A DNA stretch of 64,000 bases, from positions 35,939,143 to 36,003,142 of the forward strand of contig NC_088714.1 in NCBI RefSeq assembly GCF_963576615.1, given 5' to 3'. This DNA comes from Watersipora subatra. Lineage: Eukaryota > Bryozoa > Gymnolaemata > Cheilostomatida > Watersiporidae. The position numbers were made by a program, and so were the translations under genes. Of this stretch, positions 10,083 to 23,107 are shown piece by piece (the first letter of the stretch is position 1; the number at the start of each line of letters is the position of its first letter). A model generated the notes under the pieces. The model had not been told where the DNA came from and ran no database searches. It saw only the letters and a list, made by a program, of their open reading frames with translations.

Positions 10083-10306
10083 TTTAGAGGTAACTGAAGG
10101 TACACACTTACAGTAGATCGAATCTGATAGGGTATATATTTAGAGGTAACTGAAGATACACACTTACGGTAGATCGAATCTGATAGGGTACATATTTAGA
10201 GGTAACTGAAGATACACACTTGCGGTAGATCGAATCTGATAGGGTATATATTTAGAGGTAACTGAAGATACACACTTGCAGTAGATCGAATCTGATAGGG
10301 TATATA
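10083..10306. repeat. 56-bp minisatellite, 4 units
   Basis: Units begin TTAGAGGTAACTGAAGATAC and end TGATAGGGTATATAT. Confidence 0.92.
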
Positions 10307-10843
10307 TCAATATATATATTTTGTTATGAATAGAAAAACAAATAGTTTTAGTGTAAAGCTAAAACTAATGTTGCTGATATTTTCTAGCTTTTGCTAATTT
10401 GGACCCTTCGTTACCAAAAGGGCCGATCAGTGTGTCAGTAGAAACTTGTTTCATCACCTGCCATTTTTCATTTTTCGGTCGGCTAGAAGTGCCCTCAGTC
10501 TTTTGCAATATTTAAAAAAACTACAGGTCCAATCGATTTAAAACTGTGGGAATAAACTAAAACAAATGTAACGCAAAAACCAACCAGAATTCCGTTACTG
10601 TACATACATCTAACGCGCAAAACAACAAAGCCAATTTAATCAGCAGAGTTTACTCAGGTTTATGGTCAGCCGGATCATGTGACCATGAATCCCCGAATGA
10701 TCTTAGGCCCAGGCTTCAGTCTTAAAGTGAAATAGACAAAATCTTTAAATGTAGGTCTATATGCCAGTCATTATTACGTTGTTAGTCATAGAATTGATTC
10801 TACTAGCCTGGTAATTAGACTGCCAGTTCTACAGGCAACCTGC

Positions 10844-10965
10844 AGTATTGGAGGTTCTGCAGCCAGGCAGTTCTGGAGAACTGGAGGTTCTGCAGCCAGG
10901 CAGTTCTGGAGAACTGGAGGTTCTGCAGCCAGGAAGTTCTGGAGAACTAGAGGATCTGGTAGCCA
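10844..10965. repeat. 33-bp minisatellite, about 3.5 units
   Basis: Units contain GGAGGTTCTGCAGCCAGGCA followed by GTTCTGGAGAACT, itself partly palindromic. Confidence 0.9.
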
Positions 10966-11576
10966 GCTTTTTACAAGTTGGTAAAGCCATGTTTATATCA
11001 AACTAGCAAAAATATTTGTGATTAATAAAAAGTTATAGAGCATTAATGTAACTGCAAAATAGGGTCTTGTTTTAATCAGAATTTCACATTATTTTAGTAA
11101 TAATTATTGCAAATTGCAAGACCAAGCTTATTTTTAAACAATTTTTCTGTTGTTGTTTTAAGGAGCCCAAACCAAGGGCTCGTTGTCCCTGCCAATTTAA
11201 AAGAACAATCAAGAGTTGTTCATGTGGAAATAATAGCAATAAAGTAAATCAATCAATTCCTGTAACTGTATAAATCAAAACGGGCATGCCAACAATTTTA
11301 ACAAAATAAAATATTGATCTTTGCCTCAATTTAAGACAGTTAATTCTTCGTTGAATCAGTGTTGTATGCTAGGGGGGTATCTTATCAGATTTACGTTGTG
11401 TCATGAAAATTTCAAATTTATAAACTAGCTTCACAGCAACACTTTCCAATAAGTAGGACAATTCTGGGCCGCTTTTGGCCAAACATAGGACCGTGGCAGC
11501 GAGGACAAGCAGTAAGCAGCCACCCATATCTAGCGCCTGCTTCCTTCCAATGGAAACTTGATAAAATGAGAGCATA

Positions 11577-11992
11577 TATCCTTACATTGATATATCCTTA
11601 TATTGATATATCCCTACATCGATATATCCCTATATCGATATAGGGATACACCGATATAGGGATATATCCTATATAAGGATATATCAGTATAAGGATATAT
11701 CAGTATAGGATATATCAATATAGGGATATATCCCTATATTGATATATCCCTATATAGGATATATCCCTATATTGATATATCCCTATACTGATATATCCCT
11801 ATATATAGGATATATCCCTATATTGATATATCCCTATACTGATATATCCCTATATATAGGATATATCCCTATATTGATATATCCCTATACTGATATATCC
11901 CTATACTGATATATCCCTATACTGATATATCCCTATACTGATATATCCCTATACTGATATAGCCCTATATTGATATATCCTATTAACGATGT
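11577..11992. repeat. 16-bp GATATATCCCTATACT array with internal inversions
   Basis: The left part (11640-11730) carries the complement (AGGGATATATC) and the rest the forward unit, so the array contains large palindromes. CTATATAGGATATATC variants recur at a higher-order period. Confidence 0.92.
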
Positions 11993-13470
11993 GTTATAAT
12001 GTTATATGACAAGTTATAACCTTGCCGAAGGTGTAAATACCACTTATACTAGTTGACTCTAATTATTTAGTCACCTCAATAGCGGGTCTAAGTGGATTGC
12101 TTGTCAGCCTCATGTCTGCATTGATATTTAAGAACTGACTTGGAATTAATCACTCCTTGACCATAGTTGTTAGTCTGAGTTAGTATTTGAGTAACTTCCT
12201 CCTAACACAATTGGCTGCTTAGAAAACTAAGGAGAGAATGGGAATACAATTACTAGTCAGTTTTTGTATTCTTGGGCACCCATCCAGGCAGCTGAAGCTA
12301 TCACAATAATTATTTCTCACAGTATCTCAGTTTTAAACAAAGCTAGCTTTTATAGACGTGAATTATAGACGTAACTGCATTTCTAAAATGACAAAACTTA
12401 AGAGTAAAATTAGCAAAAGTCAAAAATAGAAAACTGCATTAGTGAGCTATACCAGTGTATACCGGTGCATCAGGTGTAATAAAAGGTCTTTTTCAAACAA
12501 AATAAGTCTTTCTTAAAAATTAGCAAACAATTTAAACAAAAAGCTTCTGCCCCATTAATTAAATTTCCTCCACACACCGGGTTATCAAAGCAAATGTGGA
12601 ACATTTGAAATATTCTTGGATGGATATCTATTGTTGAACAAACTGCTGAGGATGTTAGATGATGTCCATCAATAGCAAATATAACTATAAATATCAACTT
12701 CTTACTCAACTCTCTCAGTCTGAGTAGAACTCATAAATAAATTCTTACAAATGTGTATTCAGTTTTTTGATTATTATTGGTCATTGTTCGTCCGTATGTT
12801 TCCTTTTTCTGTCACAAAGTAAGGAGGACAAAGGTTAGCACAATTATTCTGAGCTGCCGTAAATTGGCCGATCAGCTCAGTTGGTTAGAGTTTCAGGCTA
12901 ATAAGGTGAATGTCATGGGTTTATATTTGTCAACATTTGAGTTGTCTCATTAACTGCATGTACAGAGTTTTGTGATTGCTTAAAAGTTTGAATGTTTTAA
13001 ACGACGACTACTGTAACAAAAAATAAAAGGTTTAGATATTATACAGCACTTTATTATTTCTGATAATTTAACATTGATTCAAAAGTCACATTTTATTAAC
13101 TCTAAAAATCTGCAAGTCTCTTAAATGAATCTCGAATGAAGCTGATTTCAGGTAAACGGAATTACAATAGAAATTGTAACCTGTCCTGAGGATCACTTAT
13201 TTCTACGAATCAAAATATAATATACATGAATTATTTCTTATTCGTCAATTAGAAATGCTTTAGAATGGAGAGTGTGGTAGCTACTATTCAGCTTGTTTCT
13301 TATTATAGCTTAGCATGTAGTTAGACAGTAGCCAATGCATTTCATGACTATAAAATAAGCAAACATATCAATTAGATGATTTTATCTGCCCTGAGAAAAC
13401 GATAGAGGATTCTCTACAGGCAGGCAACTTTGCTAACTGATAATTTACTTAAGAATAAGATCAATTAGGT
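11993..13470. other. Intronic sequence, mostly unassigned
   Basis: I see no exon. A tRNA-like stretch lies at about 12865-12935 (A-box-like GATCAGCTCAGTTGGTTAGA, weak B-box-like ATGTCATGGGTTTAT), probably a SINE remnant. The rest looks unique. Confidence 0.4.
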
Positions 13471-13479
13471 TTGTAAAGT

Positions 13480-13810
13480 ATGCCAGCCAACTGACATCTT
13501 GACCGAACACCCAACAGATCAGCCTCTGCCCTCCTCGACTGGCAAGGAGATGGCTCAGGTCCCCAGACTGAGAGATAGACTGCTCGACATCACAGGGTCG
13601 AGAGAACCGACTGATTCGGCTAACCGGCGGAGTGCTGGCTAGTGCTAGAGAGGCCGGCCAGTTTCCGGGAAAAACAGAACATGGAGCTGCCAGTATAAAA
13701 GGGAGGTGTCAGGTCCCAAGAGGGCAGAGCAATAAAAAGTTTCAATGCGGACAGTTGTATATACATGTTACGTACTCTACAGTGCATTAATATGTTGAGA
13801 CAAATATATT
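13480..13810 (+). mobile_element. GC-richer LTR-like or promoter-like island
   Basis: An abrupt change to GC-rich sequence, with a TATA-type box TATAAAAGG at about 13693 and AATAAA about 40 bases downstream, resembles U3/R of an LTR. I could not fix TG...CA ends or a target duplication, so an LTR is only a suggestion. Confidence 0.35.
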
Positions 13811-13954
13811 TATTACTAGGTGAATGGGTAATAAAAAATTTTTTTTGAGTAATTTATGAGTTTTTAGGTATTCATGAATATATTTTGAGGTATTCATAAT
13901 CTCTCACACAATCATGATCTTCAAGCATGCTAGAATTATTCAAATGTGCTAGTA

Positions 13955-14455
13955 ATTCCAGTGTTGCGACTAGGCTGTGTGTCGTAGTAGATAACACGCT
14001 TGTCTGCCGAGTTGTTTCCATTGTTCCTGCGTTCTATTGTTCCATTGTTTTTGAGTTCAATGCTAGTGCGAAGTGGTTTTTTCATTCCAATAACTATCGC
14101 TACAATTGGTTGGTCATACAGATGACAGACGAACAAACGACAAACAATTAGATTTATATATATACTAGCTGTGCCTCCTGGCGTTGCCCGGGTATTAAAA
14201 ATCAGCTTATAAACAATGAGAAGTGATGAGATTTGCTTACCATTCGCTGGCAGGCAACTCTCCAGCAAGTGGCAGGCCATTGCTAAGTGGCCTGGCACAT
14301 TGCCAATAGAAAATTCCACTAACCTAGTTAGTAAGCTTCAAATGCTGGTAGGCAATGACATTGCGTCAGTACTGTTGTCCAGCTAGACTATTCTAATAAT
14401 AGCTATAGCTGAAATGCAGACAGACATACGACACACGAACATACTTTGAGTGATA
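13955..14455 (+). mobile_element. SINE-like composite repeats, copies 2 and 3 (adjacent)
   Basis: A tRNA-like segment near 13980-14050 and a tail rich in ACAGACGAACAAACGAC come first. At 14165 a new copy starts with ACTAGCTGTGCCTCCTGGCG and runs to the CATACTTTGAGTGATATATA tail. Confidence 0.55.
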
Positions 14456-14461
14456 TATATA

Positions 14462-14850
14462 TACTAGCTGTGCCACCCGGCGTTGCTCGTGTAATAGAAG
14501 TCTTTGGACAGAAAATTGATTTGTATTTAACATATAACAACATTTGCCATTCTAGCTTTCAAATTACATATCATGAGAGAAGTGTGTTGTGTAGTTGAAA
14601 TAAATTAGGAGAAAAATAAAAACAACTGTGAAAGTTTTAAAACTTTGTCAAACAACTGTACCTTTCAAGCTAGTAGCCTGGCATATTGCCAATGGAAAAT
14701 TCCACTAAGCTAGTTAATAAGGTTAGGCTTCCAATTACAGTAAGCCATGACTTTGAGTCTGCATTGTTGTCCAGCTCAGCTGTTCTAATAATAGCTATAG
14801 CCGGCAAACCTACACACATACGACATACTTTGAGAAATATATATATAGAT
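14462..14850 (+). mobile_element. SINE-like composite repeat, copy 4
   Basis: Head ACTAGCTGTGCCACCCGGCG at 14464 and tail ACTTTGAGAAATATATATAT at about 14829. The body shares sequence with the copies at 8200-8360 and 25500-25700. Confidence 0.6.
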
Positions 14851-14869
14851 ATATATAGACTAGAAATTC

Positions 14870-15905
14870 CACTGTCATACAGCCCATGACCAAAGTGATA
14901 TTGGAAAAAAGAAAGGGTACTGATGGTTGAGAAATGCAATTTTAGCAGTCAAATGGCACTGCAGTGCAATAGGATAACTGCAATGGTGGCTGTAATGTAC
15001 TGGGTGTGGGTGTTATTATATACAACAAATAGCAATAATGAAAGGAAAAGATTATATGTTTAAATCTCTCCCCTGCAATAGGAGAAATGCAATATTGGCC
15101 AATATTAGAAGTAAAGTGCACTGATATTATTAGGATAACCAATATTATTAATATAGTAATAATATAAAACCAATGCACAATTTTGTTTACATTTCAAAAC
15201 GTCATAGCTAACAATATCGCGAAGTTGTGATATTTATATAGATTTTTAGAAATTCTGTACTACGTAGTCATTGTTCTGAAGTCATCCAAATTTATAATTA
15301 ATTATTGTAATAATCTCATAAGAACCGTTAGAAAAAATATCATCGTCATTTTTTTTACTCACACTGCGTTGGAAATCAGTTAGAATACCAAAGTACTCAA
15401 AATTGTTTAAAATGTCAGTTACTTTGAAACTGGCAAAAATGAAACGATTTCAGTACTCCTAACTTAATTACAGAAACCTTCGGCAATTCGACAATGCTAT
15501 AGACTGGTCAAACGTGCATGTTATTTTTTGTGTGAAATGCACACGACTTAATCGTTCTATTCTCTGTCGCTCGGCGTTTTAATTTCTGCTCTTAACTTTA
15601 ATAAAAGTGAGGCTTAGCAAGATTTAATAACGATTTTCGCCCAAATAAATCTGCCTATTTATGTCTAATCCGATCAGATGGGTTAGTTTTAGGAATTTGC
15701 AGTAACCTTTCAAAGGCTTGGTAACATATTTAAATAGGTTTATATGCGTTTTGTATTATTATTATACTTAGACGATTTCACTGAAAAATAGTTAAATTTG
15801 TTGATAGGATTTCGTTACAAGGGTTTGGTGACGGCCATTAATGGATAATTTTTCGGGAGTTGTGTGCACATGTGCATTTATCATAAATCTCCCAAACCAA
15901 TCGCT
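14870..15905 (+). repeat. Dispersed repeat, left inverted copy
   Basis: Blocks of this 1-kb segment recur in inverted order and orientation at 20484-22665 (for example 14880-15080 with 22430-22660, 15370-15760 with 21530-21930, and 15785-15900 with 20484-20640). I do not recognise the family. No coding frame is evident. Confidence 0.7.
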
Positions 15906-16145
15906 TCACTCGTGTTTGGTCGTGGGATAAATAAATTACTTGAACAAGCAGCTGGTTTTACGTGGAGCAATAAAGGATTTCTAGAGATCTTTTTCAGGCT
16001 TTACCAAGAGAGATCTACTTACACTTGTTTGCCTCGATGCTCATCAAATAATCACTAAATGGTTAAATATTTGTACTGTTGAAGCTGTCCGCTATTGGTT
16101 CCCTCTACTATTGTTGCAGATGATATGAGCTTTGAGGGACCAAAA

Positions 16146-16270
16146 AATTTTATATAGTCATACCGCTGACGTGATGAGATAACCTGGCAGCTAGCATTGT
16201 TAACGCATAGTTTATAGTCATACCGCTGACGTGATGAGATAACCTGGCAGCTAGCATTGTTAACGCATTG
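16146..16270. repeat. Direct duplication, 2 units of about 60 bp
   Basis: TATAGTCATACCGCTGACGT through TAGCATTGTTAACGCAT occurs twice in tandem with near identity. Confidence 0.9.
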
Positions 16271-17055
16271 TTTACTTATTAAGAGCGCAGACGTAAAAAC
16301 TAGCTAAAAATTTTTAACAAGTCGAGAACATGGCTCTGGTGAGTTAAATGTTGAAAAGTTGCATGAATTGATGTCGTTTTATACAAGCAATCCCTAGAAT
16401 TTATTTGGCATATTATTTTTATGGTTTGGTTTGTATTCAAACTTTTACCTTCTAATCTTGGTGATGACCCTTCAGTGGCCCTTAACGAAATGGGCATAAA
16501 AAGAAGTATTTTTTACTCATAGATCTGTGTTTGAACAATAAACAACTGTCAACATCCTGTAAATTATATATGTAACATCGTATTCATCAGTTGCTGGTAC
16601 ACTCGTGGAGTAATTTAAATATTTGGCATGCACCTGAGTTGGTGTACCGCTAGTGAGTCGATTCAAGCAAAGAACGAAAACGAATACTCGCAGTTGTTTT
16701 TTTAGAAAGCAGTTTTATCACAAACAACGTTTCAGTTTTACTTCCTAAGCACTTGTCGAAAACCCAAGTGTGGGTCACCGGAAAAAGCCAAGGTGTATTT
16801 TTGTATTTTGCACTTTGGTCATAAAGATAGTACAATAGCATATATACTTAGCTTCAAATTTAATAGTTGCCTGGGCATGGGATATTTTTCGAATTTGGAC
16901 ATGACCAGAGATCTTCTAGTGGGTATTCTCACTAGCACCAATCCTCGTAAAACAAAGGTTGCAATAAGGTTACAATAAGCTTACGCGAAGGTTAAGCAAG
17001 ACAGCGAGAAAAGCTGATGTGGTTAAAAGAAATTGTCGACAAAGGTTTTATGCTG

Positions 17056-17340
17056 AGAACTAGCAATAGCAGGTAGGAACTAGCAATAGCAGGTAGGAAC
17101 TAGCAATAGCAGGTAGGAACTAGCAATAGCAGGTAGGAACTAGCAATAGCAGGTAGGAATTAGCAATAGCAGGTAGGAACTAGCAATAGCAGGTAGGAAC
17201 TAACAATAGCAGGTAGGAACTAGTAATAGCAGGTAGGAACTAGTAATAGCAGGTAGGAACTAGCAATAGCAGGTAGGAACTAGCAATAGCAGGTAGGAAC
17301 TAGCAGTAGCAGGTAGGAACTAGCAATAGCAGGTAGGAAT
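17056..17340. repeat. 20-bp minisatellite, about 14 units
   Basis: Unit AACTAGCAATAGCAGGTAGG with a few point variants. Confidence 0.95.
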
Positions 17341-17344
17341 TATG

Positions 17345-18945
17345 AAAGCTTCAAATATGCTCAGCAATGGGCAGTTCTTTGCATCCAATTATTATTGTTG
17401 TAAAAGGTGAACTCAGACAAAATTTTAGTTGATTTCATCAGAAAGTATTGGTATTTGTCTATCAATAGCGGTTAGTTTTGTTGTTTGAGGTGACCCGACT
17501 ACCAGAATGCTTCAAGGTTAAAATTGATAAAACTTGATCGCGGTTAAAGCAGAAGAAAAATTTGTGTCGAAATGACGTCAGTAGTTGCGCGGCTGTCTGT
17601 CTGTCTGTCTGTCTCACTAGTTATTGATATCGGCTAACGCTTTCAAGTTGCAGTATCACACGTTTTTATGCTGTCAGTCTCTTTTCCGAAGAGCAACGAT
17701 GAAAGTCATAACCACACGTTTGCTTGAATTGAGCCTGTGAAACAAGATTCAAGTGTTATTAATTTTAATCGCGAAACATTCTGGCAGTCGAACCATTTCA
17801 AACATCACAAACAATCATAAATAATAGAAAAATACCCACACTTTCTGACAAAACATACTAAGATTTTGTGTAGGTTCATCTTCAATTAAATATTGAGAGC
17901 AATAGAAGCGAGAGAGTTGTATAAGTAATGTACTTATGTCATTCCTATAAAATATACATCCCATTGCTAGTGGCCAAATGTTACAATTCCCTCTGCCACA
18001 GTCATATAGCTCTTCAGCCCTGTTTAAATGTACGATTTCAATTAGAACTTGGCAGCAGACAAAGAGACTGAAATTTACTATTACGATGTGAAAAATCTAC
18101 TAGTTTACATATGTAAGTTTTTACTTATAAGAGGTAATAATATAAGGCTAATAATAAAAGGTAATAGTATGCCAGATTTTATTATAACTTGTTAAAAGAG
18201 TGTGAATTAAAAAAAACATATAAATCTTGTGAAATGTATCTAGACTACGAAAAATAAAAAAGGTTGATTTTCGACTCATGACTAAATTTAAACACAAAAT
18301 GACTGCAAACAACGCTTTTGAAATGTTAATTTATCTTTATAGTCTTCCGGTCAGCTGACTAGATAAGGGGTTGATCTGACATACGTCTTTACTTACTCAT
18401 ACAGCTAGCTTATGTTAGGCTTTGTTTGCGAGCGAATATGTGTTATCATGAGCTTATTTGCTATTGGATACCGTGACACTAATGCCTAATAACAATTTTT
18501 ATGCCAACATTAGGTGAGGGTGGTGGAGAGCTACCGCGACAAAAGAGGAAATGATGCGGAGTCAACAGACATAAGACAACTACATAAACATGACAAAGCG
18601 TTGAAGCCTGTGAGAATGCTAATCTATATCTTTGTATGAAGCCAGTTATATTTGATTAGCTCTTTTGACATACTTGAGTGTTTGTGCAGTCATGTCATTA
18701 TATCTGTATGAGTAATGATACTCCAAACTGGGTGACTCTTACTTTTCTTGTTGCCATGGTAATATATTAAATACAAACGACAAATTGCCCATAAAATCTG
18801 TATTGGTGCGAGTTGTGGTATCAATACATCATTCAAATAATTATTATTTTAAAACTGTTGCAATTTGTTATTACTAGGTGAGCATGTAGGTAAAAAATAG
18901 GTAGAACGTACTTGATAAATTCAAGTATTCTTGTGTGTAAGCCAG
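17345..18945. other. Intronic sequence, nothing identified
   Basis: Apart from a (TGTC)n run at 17592-17612 I see no repeat, exon or RNA gene. Confidence 0.4.
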
Positions 18946-18955
18946 TTTAATTATT

Positions 18956-19045
18956 AATGCTAATAGTCACTTATCATATATCTTTAGCAACTGATGCTAA
19001 TAGTCACTTATCATATATCTTTAGCAACTGATGCTAATAGTTGTT
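18956..19045. repeat. Short tandem repeat, about 2.4 units of 37 bp
   Basis: GCTAATAGTCACTTATCATA then TATCTTTAGCAACTGAT is repeated. Confidence 0.85.
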
Positions 19046-19988
19046 TACCATGTATTTTTTCTCTACATTTCCTGTCATCTGATTCCCCATATTCTTCTGT
19101 TTCATTCGTTTTCTCTATTAAAATAGTGTTAATGCATGTAACCTGGCTATGTCTGCTTGTCGTATGTCTGCTTGTCGTTCTTATGCTCCATTCATTATCC
19201 GCTACCTTTTTGTATTTCTGTCTATTTTTTCCATTCAATTTTTGTTTACCCATCTATTCTCATAAATATTTGAGAACAGCTACCACCTAAATACTAACAG
19301 CCTTTACGTTTTTTTTTAATCCATTTATCCTTCAATTAATAATAGAGGTAATAAAGGGGGTTACCTTTTTCACATTCCTTTGTTATTAGTTCACCCCTCT
19401 TCTTCTCTCTTATGCGACATACCCTAGTTACAGTGCTGGTAGTATTATTGTTATAATTGTATTTGTATCGAATGGTAGAGTGCTTTTACAGACCCTCATC
19501 GATCTATTTTAAGATGAGGTTGGGTCATATTTAAGAACTGAAGGGTTGTCAGCTATAGTTATGCTACCTGAGAGCTCATTTCAGAATCTAGGCTGCCTCT
19601 GCATGTGCCAATTTTTGAATGTTTTCTAAGAACATGTTGGATCTTATTGTTATTGCGATCATTATCGTTATTATTATCGATTCTATGAGCACATTTCTTG
19701 GAGTCTTTGCTGCTCCTAGAAGTTTTGATCTTTAAATAGTTTAAAAGGACATGCCCACTTTTGTCATTAATGTTGTTATTACTATTATTACTATCACTGT
19801 TTTTATTGTTATTATGGTTTAGTGTTGTTATGGTTTAGTGTTTTCACAGTCTATGCGTGTTATTGTTATTTAAAAAATATTGCCGAAGTAAGCCAAGGCT
19901 ATTAATATTTGGTTAGAATGTTTCTCTTCTTCTCATTCATTTTTGCATTATAAATCATTGATTTATACTAGGCATCAAGTTTGCCTAG

Positions 19989-20087
19989 CATACACACCCA
20001 CAAGATCTCACTGGAGCGAAGAGCTGGCTATAAATATTATGGAGAGTCCCCAGAAGAGCTCGAACAACGATACACCCCCAACTCTGA
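19989..20087 (+). CDS. Internal exon 3 of the putative SAM-domain gene
   Basis: Using the acceptor TTTGCCTAG at 19988 and donor GTAAGC at 20088, the 99-bp exon keeps the phase leaving exon 2 (phase 1 in, phase 1 out) and encodes YTPTRSHWSEELAINIMESP then QKSSNNDTPPTL. Another frame of the same stretch (containing GYKYYGESPEELEQRY) is also open, but it cannot be joined in phase to the exons on either side because the next exon would hit a stop. The phase-consistent frame is therefore preferred. No family is recognised. Confidence 0.5.
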
Positions 20088-20286
20088 GTAAGCCACGTAG
20101 TAGCTAATTACAATTATATGTAATGTTTACATTAATTCGTAGAAATTACAATAAAATAATAATTCATTTATGCAATAGGAAAGCATTAATGATGATAGAA
20201 TTTTCATGAAATGCTATAAATGCTGACAAGAATTTTGTTAGCACGTATACTGACAAAGCAACAATGACTGGTAAATACTTTTGCAG

Positions 20287-20354
20287 TCAACCGGTCAAAC
20301 TACATGATTGTCGATGGACACGGCAAAAAACTAAAAGCTAGATTTAGCTCCAGG
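20287..20354 (+). CDS. Internal exon 4 of the putative SAM-domain gene
   Basis: The acceptor is TTTTGCAG at 20286 and the donor GTAAGG at 20355. In the phase required by exon 3 it encodes NRSNYMIVDGHGKKLKARFS then SR, with no stop. It leaves in phase 0. The next recognisable exon (ending 23107) has no clean phase-0 acceptor, so an unseen small exon or a different donor may lie between. I do not recognise the segment. Confidence 0.55.
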
Positions 20355-20483
20355 GTAAGGTTAAATGTAGTGATTGGGTCCAAGTGTACATAGTATAGTA
20401 TATAGTGTAGATAATAGAAGATAAAATCAATCAATTTGTATATATACTAAATTTTCAATAATAAATATTAATCGATAATAATC

Positions 20484-22665
20484 CCACGATCAAACACCAG
20501 CGAAGCGAATGTTTAGGAGCTTTATGATAAATGCATATGCGCACACAACTCCTGAAAAATTATCCGTCAAAGGCCGTTACCAAACCCTTGTACAATAATC
20601 CCATCAAAAAATTTAACTATTTTTGTGTAGAGTCGTTTAAAGGTTGACATGCAACAAAATTTACATTGCAGTTATTTGGTATCAAAAGATTCACCATGTC
20701 TTACTCTGTTGTGTTGTAGATGTCAAATACGTGGAAATGTGATTACAGGCTCTTAAAAGCTCAAAAACGAACAGTTTATCGCAGCCACACGAGACAGCCG
20801 TAGTTTAGATTCGCTTTCCAAAACGGCTCAAATGGGACGTAGTTGTTACAGGATGGTTTCTGTTTACACTTTCATGCAACCTCATTCGTCGAAATATTTT
20901 CACAAATATACTTCACACATTCAATAAAACCATGTCTATTGTTTTTACCCGTCAGTGTTATCGTCATTGTAATGCTGTCACTTTTAGCACTAATATCTTA
21001 TAACTTACCGTAAAAAATCGTTAAACTTTTTAACCTTACCGCGAAGGAGTATATATCATTGTCTGATAATTATGACGAGCCTGTTGGTTACCTGTGATAA
21101 TCGAAAAGAGCTGCAACAATTGTTTGCGAAGTATTGGGTCACATGATCAGATTACGACTTGACGATTGAATAATGCCGAAACAAAACTGTAAAGTAGCGA
21201 GCATCTATATTTGATACGGAGTCTTCGGTAAAACCCAAAGTGTTTGTCATTAACTAGTGCTTCAATAAGTTTATATTGAGCTTTTAATTGGCCTTTCGAT
21301 TCACGTGAGAACATCACGTGACAAGACAATAACTAAACTGTAATGAATACGTCAGAGAAATAAACAGATTCCAACCTACGGCGGCTTTTTGCTTTTGAGC
21401 TTTTAAGAGCTGGTAATCACATTTCCACGTATTTGACACCTACAACTCAACAGAGTAAGACATGGTGAATCTTTTGATACCAAATAGCTGTAATGTGAAT
21501 TTTGTTGCAAGTCAACCTTTAGGTATAATAATGATACAAAACACATATAAACATATTTAAATATGTTACCAAGTCTTTGAAAAGTTTCTGCAATATCCTA
21601 AAACTAACCCATCTGATCGGATTATACATAAATAGACAGATTAGTTTGGCATAAAATCGTGAGAAAAACTTGACAAGCTTTTTTAAGTCAAAATTAAGAT
21701 CGGCCATGCAACAAAGAGTAGGACCATTAAGTCGTGCGCATTTCTCGAGAAAAATGTGCACATTTCACCAGTCTATGGCATTGTCTAACTGCTGAAGGTT
21801 TCTGTAATTAACGTAGAAGTACTGAAAAGTAATCATTTCTTTTTTGCCGATTCTACCGGACTCTGACATTTTGGACACTTATAATGAGTACTTTGGTATT
21901 CCAACTGATGTCCAAAGCAGTGAAAGTAAAGGAAATGACGATGATATGTTTCTAACGATTCTTATAAGATTATTACAATATTTAATTATAAGAATAATTT
22001 TTTAGTTTTATAGGATTATTATAAGATTTAATTATAAGAATATTCATTCGAATTTACAAGATCAAAGTATATAGTGAATGATGGTGTGCAATATGTTACA
22101 GTTATTATTTTTCAAAAGATTTTGTTGATGATACTGCGGTTGTGCCCAATGTCGCGGTACTGCCAAGCCGTTTTTAATATCTGCAAAATTAAATAATAGG
22201 CCTACATTTTTTTATAGATATACATCTATATCTATAACAACCAGCTAAAATCTGTTTAGATTTTTAAATTCAACATAATTTTTTAGATATAAATACAGAA
22301 ATCTAGATAAATATCACAACTTCTTGATATTGGTTGCTACATGTATGACCAATGATATACAGCCCCCCATGCAGTCTGTGTATATTACACAGCAGCTTGC
22401 CATTTTACTTCTAATATTGCATTTCTCCTATATTGCAGGGGAAATATATAAACATATAATCTTTGCCTTTCATTATTGCTGTTTGTTGTACATAATAACC
22501 CCCAGTACATTAAAGCTACCATTGCAGCTACCATTGCAGTTCTCCTATTGCATTGCAGTGCCATTTGACTGCTAATATTGCATTTCTCAACCATAAGTAC
22601 CCTTTCTTTTTTCCAATATCACTTTGGTCGTGGGCTGTATGACAGGGGAATTTCTAGTTAATATA
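20484..22665 (-). repeat. Dispersed repeat, right inverted copy, interrupted
   Basis: This is the inverted partner of 14870-15905. It is split by the TIR element at 20640-21519 and carries additional local expansions near 21960-22300. The pair of inverted copies, 4.6 kb apart within one intron region, could form a long hairpin. Confidence 0.7.
20640..21519. mobile_element. TIR DNA element with TA target duplication
   Basis: The 880-bp element starts AAGGTTGACATGCAACAAAA and ends with its complement TTTTGTTGCAAGTCAACCTT. The terminal inverted repeats run about 140 bp. TA flanks both ends, and the homologous uninterrupted sequence near 15765 shows the empty site. The TA duplication suggests a Tc1/mariner-like MITE, though TTA (PIF/Harbinger) cannot be excluded. 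No transposase frame is seen. Confidence 0.75.
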
Positions 22666-22947
22666 ATAATTTTAGTAAATAATTAACAGATAAAATTTAA
22701 TAGCTCGTAGCAGAACATAGAACTATTAATTCATTTAAACATGGCCAAAATGTGCTGTTTTATTTTCACAGTCAAAGCAAAGATACGAGTAGATACAAGT
22801 ATTTTTGATACAGTTACAGCTTAATTCATTTATCTTCTTGTTATAAATTAGCTTCTATAACAAGCGAATTATTAATAAATAAATAACTGCTGGACAAGTG
22901 AATCACAATAATAATACCTTTCTAAAATGCTCAGGTCAATGTTGAAG

Positions 22948-23107
22948 GTCAATGTCGATTGTTGAAGCATACTTAGCCAAGCCAAAGGTCTTCACTCCAA
23001 TACAAGTAGCCTCTAAACCAGAAGATGATGCTGGGCCCGAGGCGCTAACGTGGTCATGCTTTAAAGTTTGCGATTGGATACGCTCGATAGGCTTTCCCCA
23101 GTACACT
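22948..23107 (+). CDS. SAM-domain exon A (first half of the SAM domain)
   Basis: The open frame runs from about 22948 and ends at the donor CAGTACACT|GTAAGA (last exon base 23107, phase 0). It encodes VFTPIQVASKPEDDAGPEAL, then WSCFKVCDWIRSIGFPQYT. The W...V..WI..IGFPQY pattern is the start of a SAM domain as in SAMD15-type proteins. Joined in phase 0 to the exon at 26664 it forms a complete SAM fold sequence. The 5' edge is uncertain because the best acceptor (22934) leads to a stop in this frame; 22947 is a weaker AG. SAM domains usually mediate protein-protein binding; the partner is unknown. Confidence 0.7.

Noticed and set aside
16155..16185. TGATGAG near 16165 and 16230 as further hammerhead cores
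   Set aside because: No CTGATGA, no GAAA at the right distance and no helix II.
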